A DNA stretch of 64,000 nt from an uncultured Acinetobacter sp. (GCF_947493735.1 NZ_CANLSL010000006.1:59520-123519); one strand, 5' to 3'; positions 9,472 to 18,531 are shown, counted from the first letter of the stretch. Made by a program: numbers and translations. Notes: a model not told the origin generated them from the letters alone.

Positions 9472-11670
9472 ATGGAAATCAAAGTCAATTATCTCGACAA
9501 TCTTCGTCAAGAAGCCAAATTTGATGATTTTAGTGTGATTGCAGATCAGCCGATCCGCTACAAAGGTGATGGCTCTGCGCCGGGTCCTTTTGACTATTTC
9601 CTTGCTTCATCTGCTTTGTGTGCGGCTTATTTTGTCAAAGTGTATTGCGCTGCTCGTGATATTCCGACGGATAATATTCGCCTATCTCAAAATAATATCG
9701 TCGATCCTGAAAATCGCTATAAACAAATTTTTAAAATCCAAGTCGAACTTCCTGCTGATATTTCCGATAAAGATCGTCAAGGGATTTTGCGTTCGATCGA
9801 CCGCTGTACAGTGAAAAAAGTCATTCAGACTGGACCTGAATTTATTATTGAAGAGGTGGAAAGCATTGATGCTGATGCGCAGGCTTTGTTGATGCCGAGC
9901 CTGACCTCAGACAGCCAAACTTTTATTGCAGGCAAAGACCTTCCGCTTGAGCAAACCATTGCCAATATGTCGAGCATTTTGGCGAATCTTGGTATGAAAA
10001 TCGAGATCGCTTCATGGCGTAATATCGTGCCAAATGTGTGGTCATTGCATATCCGTGATGCGCAGTCGCCGATGTGCTTTACCAACGGGAAGGGTGCAAC
10101 CAAAGAAAGTGCGCTTGCATCAGCTTTGGGCGAATTTATTGAGCGTTTAAACTGTAATTTCTTTTACAACGATCAGTTTTGGGGTGAGGAGATTGCCAAT
10201 GCTGAGTTTGTACATTATCCCGATGAAAAATGGTTTCAGCCGAGCAAAGATGATGCTTTACCACCTGAGATTTTGGATGAGTATTGCTTAGAAATTTATG
10301 ATCCTGATAGCGAACTTCGTGGTTCACATTTGTTCGATACCAACTCAGGCAATACGTCACGCGGCATTTGCGCATTACCATTTGTACGCAAGTCGGATGG
10401 TGAAACGGTATATTTCCCATCGAATTTGATTGAAAATTTATATCTTAGTAATGGCATGAGTGCGGGCAATACCTTAGCTGAAGCACAAGTGCAGTGTTTA
10501 TCTGAAATATTTGAGCGTGCGGTCAAACGTGAAATTATTGAAAATGAAATTACGCTACCCGATGTTCCGCTAGACGTTTTAGACAAATACCCCAACATCG
10601 CTGCAGGGATCAAAGGGTTAGAGGAGCAGGGGTTTCCAGTCTTGGTTAAAGATGCGTCGCTCGGCGGACAGTTTCCTGTGATGTGCGTGACTTTGATGAA
10701 TCCACGTACAGGCGGTGTGTTTGCCTCATTTGGTGCGCATCCAAAGCTCGAAGTGGCTTTAGAACGTAGTCTTACGGAGCTTCTGCAAGGGCGGAGCTTT
10801 GAAGGCTTAAATGACTTACCACGTCCGACGTTTAGCACGAATGCAGTGACTGAACCGAATAATTTTGTTGAGCATTTTATTGATTCGAGCGGTGTGGTGT
10901 CGTGGCGATTCTTTAGTGCAAAGTCTGATTATGATTTTGTTGAATGGGATTTTACTGCCAACGGCACTCATACCAATGTTCAAGAGGCAGAAACGTTATT
11001 TGCAATTCTCGAAGACATGGGCAAAGAGTCGTATATGGCAGTCTATGAGCATCTTGGCGCAACGGCGTGTCGTATCATCGTGCCTGATTATTCCGAAGTG
11101 TATTTGGTCGAAGATTTGATTTGGGACAATACCAATAAAGCCCTGGCTTTCCGTCAAGATATTTTGAATCTACATCGCCTAGATGATGAGCAACTTCAAG
11201 CGCTTGTTGAACGCTTGGAAGACGTCGAAGTCGATGATTATACTGACATTACCACCTTGATCGGGATTGAGTTTGATGACAATACCGTATGGGGACAGCT
11301 CACCATCTTAGAGTTAAAGCTGTTGATTTATCTGGCCTTAGAAGAATTTGAAGATGCCAAAGAGTTGGTGGAAACTTTCTTGCAATACAATACCAATACG
11401 GTCGAGCGTGGTTTATTCTATCAATGTATGGATGTGGTGCTCGAAGTGATGCTCGGTGATGAGATGGACATCGCCGATTTTGAAGTGAATTTCCGCCGTA
11501 TGTTTGGTGATGAACGCATGGATGCAGTCTTAGGTTCAGTCAATGGCACAGTGAAATTTTACGGATTGACCGAAACCAATATGCAACTGGATGGCTTGGA
11601 TCGTCATCTGCGTTTGATTGAAAGCTATAAAAAGTTGCATCAGGCGAGGGCAAAATACGTTAAAAATTAA
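9472..11670 (+). CDS. ycaO: OsmC domain/YcaO domain protein (ribosomal S12 methylthiotransferase accessory factor type)
   Basis: A 732-aa fusion. Residues 1-130 are an OsmC-like fold (KVNYLDNLRQEAKF, then DRCTVKKVIQTGPEF). Residues from about 170 to 560 are a YcaO ATP-binding domain, recognised by GKGATKESALASALGEFIERL, NGMSAGNTLAEAQVQCLSEIFERA and the Glu-rich ATP-contact helices. The C-terminal ~150 residues form a helical repeat-like region (LKLLIYLALEEFEDAKELVETFL). E. coli YcaO influences beta-methylthiolation of S12 with RimO. No RiPP precursor is visible beside it, so a housekeeping role is more likely than peptide modification. Confidence 0.93.
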   Translation: MEIKVNYLDNLRQEAKFDDFSVIADQPIRYKGDGSAPGPFDYFLASSALCAAYFVKVYCAARDIPTDNIRLSQNNIVDPENRYKQIFKIQVELPADISDKDRQGILRSIDRCTVKKVIQTGPEFIIEEVESIDADAQALLMPSLTSDSQTFIAGKDLPLEQTIANMSSILANLGMKIEIASWRNIVPNVWSLHIRDAQSPMCFTNGKGATKESALASALGEFIERLNCNFFYNDQFWGEEIANAEFVHYPDEKWFQPSKDDALPPEILDEYCLEIYDPDSELRGSHLFDTNSGNTSRGICALPFVRKSDGETVYFPSNLIENLYLSNGMSAGNTLAEAQVQCLSEIFERAVKREIIENEITLPDVPLDVLDKYPNIAAGIKGLEEQGFPVLVKDASLGGQFPVMCVTLMNPRTGGVFASFGAHPKLEVALERSLTELLQGRSFEGLNDLPRPTFSTNAVTEPNNFVEHFIDSSGVVSWRFFSAKSDYDFVEWDFTANGTHTNVQEAETLFAILEDMGKESYMAVYEHLGATACRIIVPDYSEVYLVEDLIWDNTNKALAFRQDILNLHRLDDEQLQALVERLEDVEVDDYTDITTLIGIEFDDNTVWGQLTILELKLLIYLALEEFEDAKELVETFLQYNTNTVERGLFYQCMDVVLEVMLGDEMDIADFEVNFRRMFGDERMDAVLGSVNGTVKFYGLTETNMQLDGLDRHLRLIESYKKLHQARAKYVKN

Positions 11671-11725
11671 TCATTTTTAATCACCAAAATCTATTAAAAC
11701 GATGAGTCACAATGCATTTATATAT

Positions 11726-12061
11726 TTAGTTTTCAAATGAGGCAATATACAAACCATCGATGGTTTCAAGCACTGTAATGAATAAGTTTATCTCTTTAAT
11801 GACATAAACCGCGTAACTGGCTACGGTTGAAAATATTGGTATCAGGGTCGCGTCAACTTTATTCAACTTAGAGTTAGTGTCTTGAATCGCTTTGCACACT
11901 GCTTTTGCAATAAGTGAGCTTGCCACCCAAATAACAATAGCCAAGATTAAATTATAACCAAGCGCTGCTATTGCCTCTGAATGATTTTGCCAAAATTGAA
12001 TAAGTGAATCTTTTTTACTTCTCTCTTTCATTGTGCGCATGTGAGTTGAGTCCACATGCAT
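11726..12061 (-). pseudogene. Truncated MscS-type mechanosensitive channel
   Basis: The first ~85 residues match the N-terminal part of small MscS channels: a membrane helix YNLILAIVIWVASSLIAKAV, a basic loop, and a second hydrophobic helix (DATLIPIFSTVASYAVYVI). The frame then continues as about 24 unrelated residues and stops; the pore helix TM3 and the cytoplasmic vestibule, another 150 or more residues, are absent. There is no room for them before ycaO, so the 3' part was lost by deletion. The neighbours are an antiporter and conjugation-gene debris. A functional short protein cannot be excluded. Confidence 0.6.
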
Positions 12062-12085
12062 ATTTAATACTTTTTGATGTCGTGA

Positions 12086-13054
12086 TTAAATCACAGAAGA
12101 AACTAGCCAAGTGTTGTAAGCACAAAAGGCGATTAGCAGACCTGCGCCTTCCAATCTGTTAATCCGTCCAGCGCCACGAAATCCATAGGCCATAAATAGC
12201 AAGGCGATTGTCAAACCCATCATAACTAACCAGTCGCGAGACATAACCTCGGAAGATATACCTGTAATCGGCGATATAACGCCCGCGATACCAACGACAG
12301 CGAGTAAGTTAAACATGTTAGAACCCACCACATTTCCAATAGCTATATCATGTTCACCTTTTCTAACTGCAATAATGGATGCTGCTAATTCAGGGAGTGA
12401 CGTGCCCAAAGCAACAATCGTTAAGCCGATAATTAAATCACTAACACCCAGCGCCTCTGCGATACTCACTGCTCCCCAAACGAGTAATCGTGAACTCACT
12501 ATCAGGAGAATCAAGCCAATAACCAGCCAAAAAATAGCTTTTTTGATAGGCATCTCGTGCTCAACCAGTTCTTGATCCATTTCACTTTCTAATTTATCCC
12601 CTTTACCTCTCATAGCAGAGTAAATACTCCAGCCAATTAAGGTAAAGAACCCCACCAGAAGAAGAACAGACTCAAAACGTGTTAGCGAGCCATCCCAAAG
12701 GAAATAACCGAGCGCAGAACTAATAAGCAATAATATAGGGATCTCTTTTCTGACTATTTTTGATTGCACCAATATTGGAGTAATAATGGCTGTTAACCCT
12801 AGAATTAAACCTGTATTGACGATATTCGAGCCGAGCACATTACCGAGGGCTAAATCTGGATTGCCATGAATGGCCGCCATTGCAGAAACAACCATTTCAG
12901 GTGCAGACGTACCGAAACCAACAATGACCATTCCAATTAGCAATGACGGCATGCCAGCATGTTTAGCAGTAGCAGCAGCACCTTCAACGAAACGGTCAGC
13001 ACTCCAAACCAATAGAATGAAACCACCTAAAATGGCTAAAGAAGAAACTAACAT
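12086..13054 (-). CDS. Calcium/sodium antiporter of the CaCA family (YrbG-like)
   Basis: The 322-aa integral membrane protein has the two inverted alpha-repeats of K+-independent Na+/Ca2+ exchangers: GFGTSAPEMVVSAMAAIHGNPDLALGNVLGSNIVN near residue 45 and ALGTSLPELAASIIAVRKGEHDIAIGNVVGSNMFN near residue 215. About ten membrane helices and a central acidic cytoplasmic loop are visible. It should exchange Ca2+ for Na+ or H+ across the inner membrane. Its 5' side faces a hairpin-rich non-coding stretch and a MobI-like remnant, so it was probably brought in by a mobile element. Confidence 0.92.
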   Translation of the reverse strand: MLVSSLAILGGFILLVWSADRFVEGAAATAKHAGMPSLLIGMVIVGFGTSAPEMVVSAMAAIHGNPDLALGNVLGSNIVNTGLILGLTAIITPILVQSKIVRKEIPILLLISSALGYFLWDGSLTRFESVLLLVGFFTLIGWSIYSAMRGKGDKLESEMDQELVEHEMPIKKAIFWLVIGLILLIVSSRLLVWGAVSIAEALGVSDLIIGLTIVALGTSLPELAASIIAVRKGEHDIAIGNVVGSNMFNLLAVVGIAGVISPITGISSEVMSRDWLVMMGLTIALLFMAYGFRGAGRINRLEGAGLLIAFCAYNTWLVSSVI

Positions 13055-13417
13055 TAGACGACACTCCCATTTGTAAAATGGTTTTTGTTATCAAAGGAGA
13101 TGCAGTTTGGAAGTTGTTTAATGGCTTTACTGAAGGAAAATTTACGAGTATTTCCAGTGGTATAAGACGCCAATCGATTGATCGTAATAACGATGGTTAG
13201 CTGTGACATGAGTATTTCCTTGGGGTGGTTTAGACAAAGTCAAACGAGACTCTCCACCCCGAGAGCGCCATTTGCCTTAAGTCTTGTCAATCCAATTATG
13301 GACATAACCGCCACGAACTGCTTTTTGGAGACTGTTGACGGTTATCACAGTAAAAACTAAGAGACTACTCCCCAAGGTCAGAACTGAATGATATAACCAT
13401 TTATAGCCATTTACAAC
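13055..13417. other. Non-coding 363-bp stretch with several hairpins, between antiporter and MobI-like remnant
   Basis: No credible gene. It has inverted repeats GGGGTGG/CCACCCC (13222-13228 and 13254-13260) and ATAACCG/CGGTTAT (about 13304 and 13335). It is the leader of the antiporter and may be part of a former transfer region; I cannot identify a nic site. Confidence 0.4.
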
Positions 13418-13840
13418 TTAGTAATAAGCGTTCACTCTGCAACGCAGCATGTTGAGCTTATCGACATGGCGTCGAACATCACTGAAGAATTCTTCTTTCT
13501 CCATGGCCAGCGCTAACTCCCATTCTTTAGCTAGACCTTGGCAGTCCAAAAATGAGTATCTCAGCTTCGTCTTTGAAATACGCAGTCCCTTGCTAAAGAC
13601 CACGCGCTTGCCTCGTTGACCGTGAAAACTGTTGATGTACCACTCTATGCCAAAGCCATACTTAAAGTCTCTGATACGGACACCAAGCAGACCCCAGTCT
13701 TTAAAGGGCTCATTCTCAAGAACCTTGTAATGGGTAACCCAAAAGTCATCAACTTCAGCTCGTGCCAGCGCTTTTAGCCTGTCCGTTTCAATGCTAAAAC
13801 GATTGGTGGATTGTGTAGGGTGTGGTCGTAGAGATGTTAT
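13418..13840 (-). pseudogene. MobI-like conjugative mobilisation protein remnant, no start codon
   Basis: The frame from about 13840 to the TAA at 13418 is open for 141 codons but has no ATG until a GTG at 13603. The translation contains EVDDFWVTHYKVLENE, then DWGLLGVRIRDFKYGFGIEWY, GKRVVFSKGLRISKTK and LAKEWELALAMEKEEFF, ending RRHVDKLNMLRCRVNAYY. This order of an Arg/Trp-rich core and a helical C-terminus resembles MobI of SXT/IncC-type elements, as I recall that family. The 5' end appears replaced by unrelated AT-rich DNA at about 13841. Family assignment is from memory; a complete gene with an unusual start is the alternative. Confidence 0.45.
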
Positions 13841-13943
13841 TTAACTTATGTTCACCTAGAATGTAATTCACAATCAAATTTATTTCTAATAAGCAATTAA
13901 ATTAATTACTTAGAGTATTAAAATAATAACTTATAAAATATTT

Positions 13944-13955
13944 GGTTCATGAACC
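13944..13955. repeat. Perfect palindrome GGTTCATGAACC
   Basis: A 12-bp palindrome in an otherwise empty AT-rich stretch (13841-14060), which also holds the inverted repeat TAGACA-AAATA-TGTCTA nearby. It could be an operator for lost genes; nothing more can be said. Confidence 0.3.
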
Positions 13956-14069
13956 TAGCTAAGAATGCATATTTTCCTGCTAAAAAGGTCTTAAGAATAG
14001 ACAAAATATGTCTAAGAGAGTGGTTGCAGTCCACCTCTAATTAAAAGGTGTATACGAAATCAGTGGCTA

Positions 14070-14413
14070 TTCACTAACCCCTTAAGTGTGCATGTGTTGA
14101 ATCTAGAAAATGGTATGCCTTCCGCTCAAGTCGAGGTGGTACTCGAAAAAAGTACTGGTAATAAATGGGTGAAGTTAAATCAGCAATATACTGGTCCTAA
14201 TGGCCGTATTACTGGATTGTTTCCTGAAAATCAGAAGCTTGAAGCCGGTATTTATAAAGTTACTTTTAAAACTGAGGACTGGTTTAAAAAAATAAGCAAG
14301 ATACCTTCTTTCCTGAAGTTCCTGTAATTTTTAAGGTAGATGGAAGTGTCAGCCATTATCATATTCCTCTACTTCTAAGTCCTCATGCATATTCGACTTA
14401 TAGAGGCAACTAA
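14070..14413 (+). pseudogene. 5-hydroxyisourate hydrolase (transthyretin-like), frameshifted
   Basis: 5-hydroxyisourate hydrolase opens the product of urate oxidase. The first part reads PLSVHVLNLENGMPSAQV and continues to GIYKVTFKTEDWFKK. After a run of seven A (about 14286-14292) the frame is lost; shifting by one restores FFPEVPVIFKVDGSVSHYHIPLLLSPHAYSTYRGN and a stop at 14411-14413. HYHIPLLLSPxxYSTYRG is the family signature. The 5' end is also degraded: only a GTG at 14088 can start the frame, and no complete signal peptide or ATG is present although PLSVHVL suggests a periplasmic form. No other urate genes are nearby. Confidence 0.82.
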
Positions 14414-14418
14414 GATTT

Positions 14419-14445
14419 AAAAGGGCTAGTTAGACTAGCCCTTTT
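14419..14445 (+). terminator. Intrinsic terminator after the hydroxyisourate hydrolase remnant
   Basis: The stem AAAAGGGCTAGT/ACTAGCCCTTTT with a three-base loop, followed by further T-rich bases, six bases after the stop codon. Confidence 0.85.
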
Positions 14446-14592
14446 ATTTGTGTTTAGTCCGTAAACTAGAGAAAATCACAAAAAATTCATGATCGTATTA
14501 TTATGCTTTTAGTTGAATTAAAGTTGACTCAAGTTATGTAAATGACTTGATAGAACTTATTGAAGCTTCATAGTAATTAAAATGAGAATGGC

Positions 14593-14847
14593 ATGAATCA
14601 ATTTTCTGAAGAAGATGTATCCAGAATTATTGAAATGGCTTGGGAAGATCGAACTCCTTTTGAAGCTATTTTATGTGAGTATGGTTTAAATGAAGCGGCG
14701 GTGATCCGCTTGATGCGGCAAAATATGAAAGCATCGAGTTTTAAAATGTGGCGTGAACGCGTCACCGGCCGAAAAACCAAACATCTGCAACTGCGTTCAC
14801 CCGACGTGATACGGGCCTATTGTTCACGCCAATACAAGCGTTTCTAA
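14593..14847 (+). CDS. TIGR03643 (DUF2805) family protein
   Basis: The 84-aa protein has the family pattern [22 protein letters not shown], then a helix-turn-helix-like middle ([27 protein letters not shown]) and the basic end KRF. The family has no assigned biochemical role but very often accompanies photolyase/cryptochrome genes and DUF2256, as here. Its stop codon overlaps by two bases the stop of the convergent DUF2256 gene. The start is preceded by GAGAATGGC; no rival start is seen. Confidence 0.85.
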   Translation: MNQFSEEDVSRIIEMAWEDRTPFEAILCEYGLNEAAVIRLMRQNMKASSFKMWRERVTGRKTKHLQLRSPDVIRAYCSRQYKRF

Positions 14848-14996
14848 GCGTTTGATTTTGACCGCTGTCTGGACTCACGTTTACATCGTTCAGAACAGTA
14901 TCTGACTTCCTCCCAGCAGCGTTGCCATTTTTTGCGCCAAGTAAAAGGACGCAAGCAGTGGATGCAGATTTTTTCAGGAAGATGCTGTTTTTTCAT
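14844..14996 (-). CDS. DUF2256 family small zinc-ribbon-like protein
   Basis: A 50-aa gene. The translation begins [21 protein letters not shown], then [20 protein letters not shown]. The pairs CIHC and CSERC spaced by about 22 residues form a likely treble-clef/zinc ribbon, as in DUF2256. It ends three bases before the photolyase start region on the same strand, so it is transcribed after the photolyase. DUF2256 proteins recur beside photolyases and furan-fatty-acid or light-response genes; their activity is unknown. Confidence 0.85.
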   Translation of the reverse strand: MKKQHLPEKICIHCLRPFTWRKKWQRCWEEVRYCSERCKRESRQRSKSNA

Positions 14997-14999
14997 GGT

Positions 15000-16529
15000 T
15001 TATAACTCATCAATCTGGCTAAGAAGTTGCTGGGCATGGCTGATAATCTGCGGCCGATCTTTAAGTTTGTCCAGCTGTCGATAGATCATGCCCATACGTG
15101 GATGAGTACGGAATGTCGCTTCATGCCGGATCATGAAATACCAGTACAGGCTGTTGAAAGGACAGCTGTCCGGTTCGGTACGGGTTTTGACATTGTAGCT
15201 ACAGTGCTTGCAATAATCCGACATCTTATGGATATAATTGCCCGAAGCCCCATAGGGTTTGCTGGCCATCAAGCCGCCATCGGCATGCATCACCATGCCC
15301 AAGGTGTTCGGTAGTTCTACCCATTCATAGGCGTCGGCGTATACTGCCAGATACCATTCACTGATCTGCTTCGGGTCTATACCAGTTAATAAGGCAAAAT
15401 TTCCAGTCACCATCAAACGCTGAATATGATGTGCATACGCATGCTGAAAAGTATTACGGAAACACTCAGCCATGCAGTTCATCTGAGTGCGGCCAGTCCA
15501 GTAAAATTGTGGCAACGGGGTTGAGTACTGCAGCGCATTGCGGCTGGCATACTCCGGCATGTACAGCCAGTAAACTCCGCGGACATATTCGCGCCAGCCG
15601 AGGATCTGCCTGATAAAACCTTCCACTGCATTCAGTGGTGCATGACCTTCATGGTAGGCAGCTTCTGCCGCATCACAAACTTCCTTGGGCAGTAACAGAC
15701 CACAATTTAGATAAGGCGAGAGCAGGCTGTGAAACAGCATGTCTGCACCCTGAGCCATGGCATCCTGATAGTCTCCAAAATGCGGCAAACTGTGAGTAAT
15801 GAAATGCTCCATTGCAAGCAGAGCATTGCTACGTGTGGTAGCCCAGCGGAAGTTGTCAAGGCTGCCAGAGTGAAGCGGAAACTCGCGCTCAACCAGTTGC
15901 ATTACATCCAGATCAATCTGATCGCGTTCAAAATGAAGTGTTGGAGGTAATGGTGGAGTGCCTGACCATGCCTTACGATTGGCGCTGTCATAGTTCCATT
16001 GTTGTCCAAGCGGCTGCTGTCCTTGCATCAAGTAACCGGTCTGCTTGCGCATTTCTCGGTAAAAATATTCCATGCGCAACGCCTGGTAGCGGCTGGCCCA
16101 GTGCCGGAACTGCTCCGGGCTACAGAAAAAACGATCGTCATCCAGACACTGTACCGGCAGTTGCAGTTGCTGGCTCCAGTGCTGTTCAATCTGCTGCTGC
16201 AGGCGGTATTCCCCGCATCGGGTCATTACCAATTCTGTGAAGGGGAAAAGCAGTTGCTGTGCCTGTACGAAATCCAGCAGGCTACGAACTGGACTGCCGG
16301 ACTGAAAAGCATGGTAACGTACACGCCAGCCTTCCGCTTTGAGCTCTTTGGCAAAATGCCGCATCGCGCTAAAAATCAGGGCAATTTTCTGTGGATGATG
16401 GGCGACATAAGTGGCTTCCTCCACAACTTCGGCCATTAGGATTACATCCTGGGTCCGATCCAGCGCTTTGAGCGTAGCAAGCTGATGATGAAGCTGGTCA
16501 CCCAGAATTAAACCGAAACGCATAGCCAT
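15000..16529 (-). CDS. Fe-S cluster cryptochrome/photolyase (PhrB-like (6-4) photolyase group)
   Basis: The 509-aa protein matches the deoxyribodipyrimidine-photolyase-related group. It has an N-terminal Rossmann-like domain (RFGLILGDQLHHQLATL), a helical FAD domain with GWREYVRGVYW and GNFALLTGIDP...WYLAVYADAYEWVELPNTLGM, and a C-terminal YCKHCSYNV...SCPF cluster. Those three Cys with one earlier Cys (QMNCMAECF) would hold the 4Fe-4S centre of FeS-BCP enzymes. It should repair UV photoproducts using blue light, or act as a light sensor. DUF2256 follows on the same strand. Confidence 0.93.
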   Translation of the reverse strand: MAMRFGLILGDQLHHQLATLKALDRTQDVILMAEVVEEATYVAHHPQKIALIFSAMRHFAKELKAEGWRVRYHAFQSGSPVRSLLDFVQAQQLLFPFTELVMTRCGEYRLQQQIEQHWSQQLQLPVQCLDDDRFFCSPEQFRHWASRYQALRMEYFYREMRKQTGYLMQGQQPLGQQWNYDSANRKAWSGTPPLPPTLHFERDQIDLDVMQLVEREFPLHSGSLDNFRWATTRSNALLAMEHFITHSLPHFGDYQDAMAQGADMLFHSLLSPYLNCGLLLPKEVCDAAEAAYHEGHAPLNAVEGFIRQILGWREYVRGVYWLYMPEYASRNALQYSTPLPQFYWTGRTQMNCMAECFRNTFQHAYAHHIQRLMVTGNFALLTGIDPKQISEWYLAVYADAYEWVELPNTLGMVMHADGGLMASKPYGASGNYIHKMSDYCKHCSYNVKTRTEPDSCPFNSLYWYFMIRHEATFRTHPRMGMIYRQLDKLKDRPQIISHAQQLLSQIDEL

Positions 16530-16802
16530 TCAAGACCCTATGAAAGATAGCGCAGTGTAAGTCAAGACAGTTCAATTTTTTGTGAAAATATAGATCAGTC
16601 CGCATGTTCAGTCAATTCAGCCCAACCAGATGATCTGCTGACATTGCACAGGAATCATGATTGCTACAATAACAGAGTGCTCATCTCTTTAATGCTACAG
16701 CCAGTTGATGCAACTCGCTTCGCATTATTTCTGAAGACATAATTGTTGTGAAAATTATGTGATTTTAATCAAAAAGATACAAATTATTATGGTTGTAATT
16801 TA

Positions 16803-16892
16803 AGTAACTCACGCCTAGTATCTGGCTTGAAGTTACTCCATGTGAGCTTCCTTAGTTTTGTCCCATACACCCCTCTGTATGGGATTTTTTTA
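16803..16892 (+). ncRNA. Structured leader or small RNA ending in an intrinsic terminator, upstream of nudC
   Basis: AGTAACTCACGCC pairs imperfectly with GGCTTGAAGTTACT (about 16804-16843). CTCAC within the first arm can alternatively pair with GTGAG at about 16851. A terminator hairpin TCCCATAC/GTATGGGA followed by eight T occupies 16861-16890, ending 15 bases before the nudC start. An AT-rich promoter-like region lies just upstream. The alternative pairing suggests an attenuator or riboswitch; a free-standing ~90-nt sRNA is equally possible. No known class is recognised. Confidence 0.5.
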
Positions 16893-16906
16893 ATCAGGGA
16901 ATTGTC

Positions 16907-17680
16907 ATGAGCATGCATTCAAAAGCGTATATTTTTAGACAGCAGCAATTACTGGTGGATGAGCATTTTCAGTTGCCGCAGGTAGAAAGACTGCAGCACG
17001 ACCTAAACCTGTCGGAAAATTGCGAGATCATTGCTCGTGACCTGAAAGAAGACGAACCGGTGCCGGAAGGTTATCAACTGGTTCCAATCCGGCAACTGGT
17101 GCAAGTCTGGAGCAGACCGCAGTTTGAACAGGCCAGCCGTGCGGTACAGTTACTGGAATGGCGCCGTAACCACCGCTTTTGCAGTAAATGCGGTCACGTC
17201 ACCCAGCAGCATGTCAGCCAGTATGCCATGATCTGTCCATCCTGTGGCTATAACCAGTATCCGCGGGTGAATCCCTGTGTGATTACCATCATTACCCGAG
17301 GAACAGATGAAATTCTGCTGGCAAAAAATGCCCGCAATAAAACCCAGATGTATAGCCTAATTGCCGGATTTGTTGAAGTGGGCGAAACTTTGGAGGAGGC
17401 AGTACGCCGCGAGACGCTGGAAGAAGTTGGGCTGCAGATCAAGAATATTCAATATCTGGCTAGTCAGCCTTGGCCGTTTCCTAGCAACCTGATGATGGCT
17501 TTCAGGGCAGAGTATCACTCGGGGGAGATTCAGATTCAGGAAGATGAGCTGAGCGATGCGCAATTTTTTAAGTTTAATCAGTTACCAGAGATTCCGTTTA
17601 AAGGTAGTATCGCTTATGCAATGATTCAGCATGTGATGCATGGAATGCCTGTGGCAGATGACAGCAAAGAGTGGCTTTGA
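16907..17680 (+). CDS. nudC: NADH pyrophosphatase / RNA deNADding Nudix hydrolase NudC
   Basis: NudC cleaves NAD(H) and removes NAD caps from RNA. The 257-aa protein has an N-terminal domain, a zinc ribbon (Cys 92, 95, 110, 113), YPRVNPCVI, the Nudix box GFVEVGETLEEAVRRETLEE (154-173), and the NudC signature SQPWPFPSNLM downstream of it. AGGGA six bases before ATG supports the start. It lies between the photolyase and lipocalin genes, and a terminator-like hairpin just upstream may control it. Confidence 0.95.
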   Translation: MSMHSKAYIFRQQQLLVDEHFQLPQVERLQHDLNLSENCEIIARDLKEDEPVPEGYQLVPIRQLVQVWSRPQFEQASRAVQLLEWRRNHRFCSKCGHVTQQHVSQYAMICPSCGYNQYPRVNPCVITIITRGTDEILLAKNARNKTQMYSLIAGFVEVGETLEEAVRRETLEEVGLQIKNIQYLASQPWPFPSNLMMAFRAEYHSGEIQIQEDELSDAQFFKFNQLPEIPFKGSIAYAMIQHVMHGMPVADDSKEWL

Positions 17681-17848
17681 AAAAGTAATCCTATTTGGGT
17701 CTCTCAAATAAACTGCAATAACGCCCTAGGTAGTGAATATTCAGATGGCATTTCCTTATCTGAAGAACTGAATTGCATCATTTTGTCTTCACACTTTGTT
17801 CACATCGACTTGGGTTATCTTAATCCTGAGATCTAACAAGGCTAAAAA

Positions 17849-18394
17849 ATGAAGATGCGATTTAAGTCTGCTTTTGCAGCGATAGCACTGTCTATCATCA
17901 GCTTTACAACGACTCAAGCGGAAACTGCTTTGCCTCAGGCAGTCGATCAGGTAGATATCCAACGGTATGCGGGCAAGTGGTATGAAATTGCGCATCTACC
18001 GATGTATTTTCAGCGTAAATGCGTATCGAATATCTCGGCACGATATACTGTCAATGCCGATCAGACTATGGGCGTATTAAATAGCTGCCGGATTGAAAAT
18101 GGTGAAATGATCAGTTCTGAAGGGGTGGCCTATCCGCAAAATCAGGGCAAAAGCAAACTGAAAGTCAGCTTTTTGCCGCCAGGTTTAAGATGGATTCCGT
18201 TTACCAAAGGGCATTACTGGGTATTACGAGTAGACCCGGAATATAAAGTGACGCTGGTCGGTGGACCGAGTACCAAATACTTGTGGATTTTATCGCGCGA
18301 ACCGCAACTGGATGAAGCCACCTATCAGTCCTATCTGGATACAGCAAAATATTATGGTTATGACATCACAAAACTGATCAAATTGCCGCATTAA
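17849..18394 (+). CDS. blc: Bacterial lipocalin (Blc-like), exported
   Basis: A 181-aa protein with a Sec signal peptide ending around TTTQAE (cleavage near residue 24; no lipobox Cys, unlike E. coli Blc). The lipocalin motif 1 GKWYEIAHLPMYFQRKC, the NSCR segment and the conserved strands KLKVSF and YKVTLVGGPSTKYLWILSR follow. Lipocalins of this type bind fatty acids or lysophospholipids. Its place between NudC and the lipid-modification operon suggests handling of modified or damaged membrane lipids in the periplasm. AAGG lies seven bases before the ATG. Confidence 0.93.
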   Translation: MKMRFKSAFAAIALSIISFTTTQAETALPQAVDQVDIQRYAGKWYEIAHLPMYFQRKCVSNISARYTVNADQTMGVLNSCRIENGEMISSEGVAYPQNQGKSKLKVSFLPPGLRWIPFTKGHYWVLRVDPEYKVTLVGGPSTKYLWILSREPQLDEATYQSYLDTAKYYGYDITKLIKLPH

Positions 18395-18408
18395 TCTGTT
18401 ACCCTTTT

Positions 18409-18447
18409 GCCGAACTCATCAGTCTCTCTACAGTTCGGCTTTTTTTT
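18409..18447 (+). terminator. Intrinsic terminator after the lipocalin gene
   Basis: The stem GCCGAACT/AGTTCGGC is followed by eight T. It separates the lipocalin gene from the desaturase operon. Confidence 0.88.
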
Positions 18448-18531
18448 ATTTCACTTCACATAAAATTCATATCTGACTGATTAGACTCATCAAATAGAAT
18501 AAAGACAACCGCTTAAAAGTAGGACGAGTCC

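Noticed and set aside
10296..10838. 180-codon minus frame inside ycaO
   Set aside because: It is a shadow of the YcaO domain on the other strand.
9472..11670. RiPP biosynthesis cluster around the YcaO protein
   Set aside because: No precursor peptide, dehydrogenase or exporter is next to it; the OsmC fusion fits the housekeeping YcaO group.
15999..16439. 146-codon frame opposite the photolyase
   Set aside because: It lies entirely within a clear photolyase gene on the other strand; the translation has no family features.
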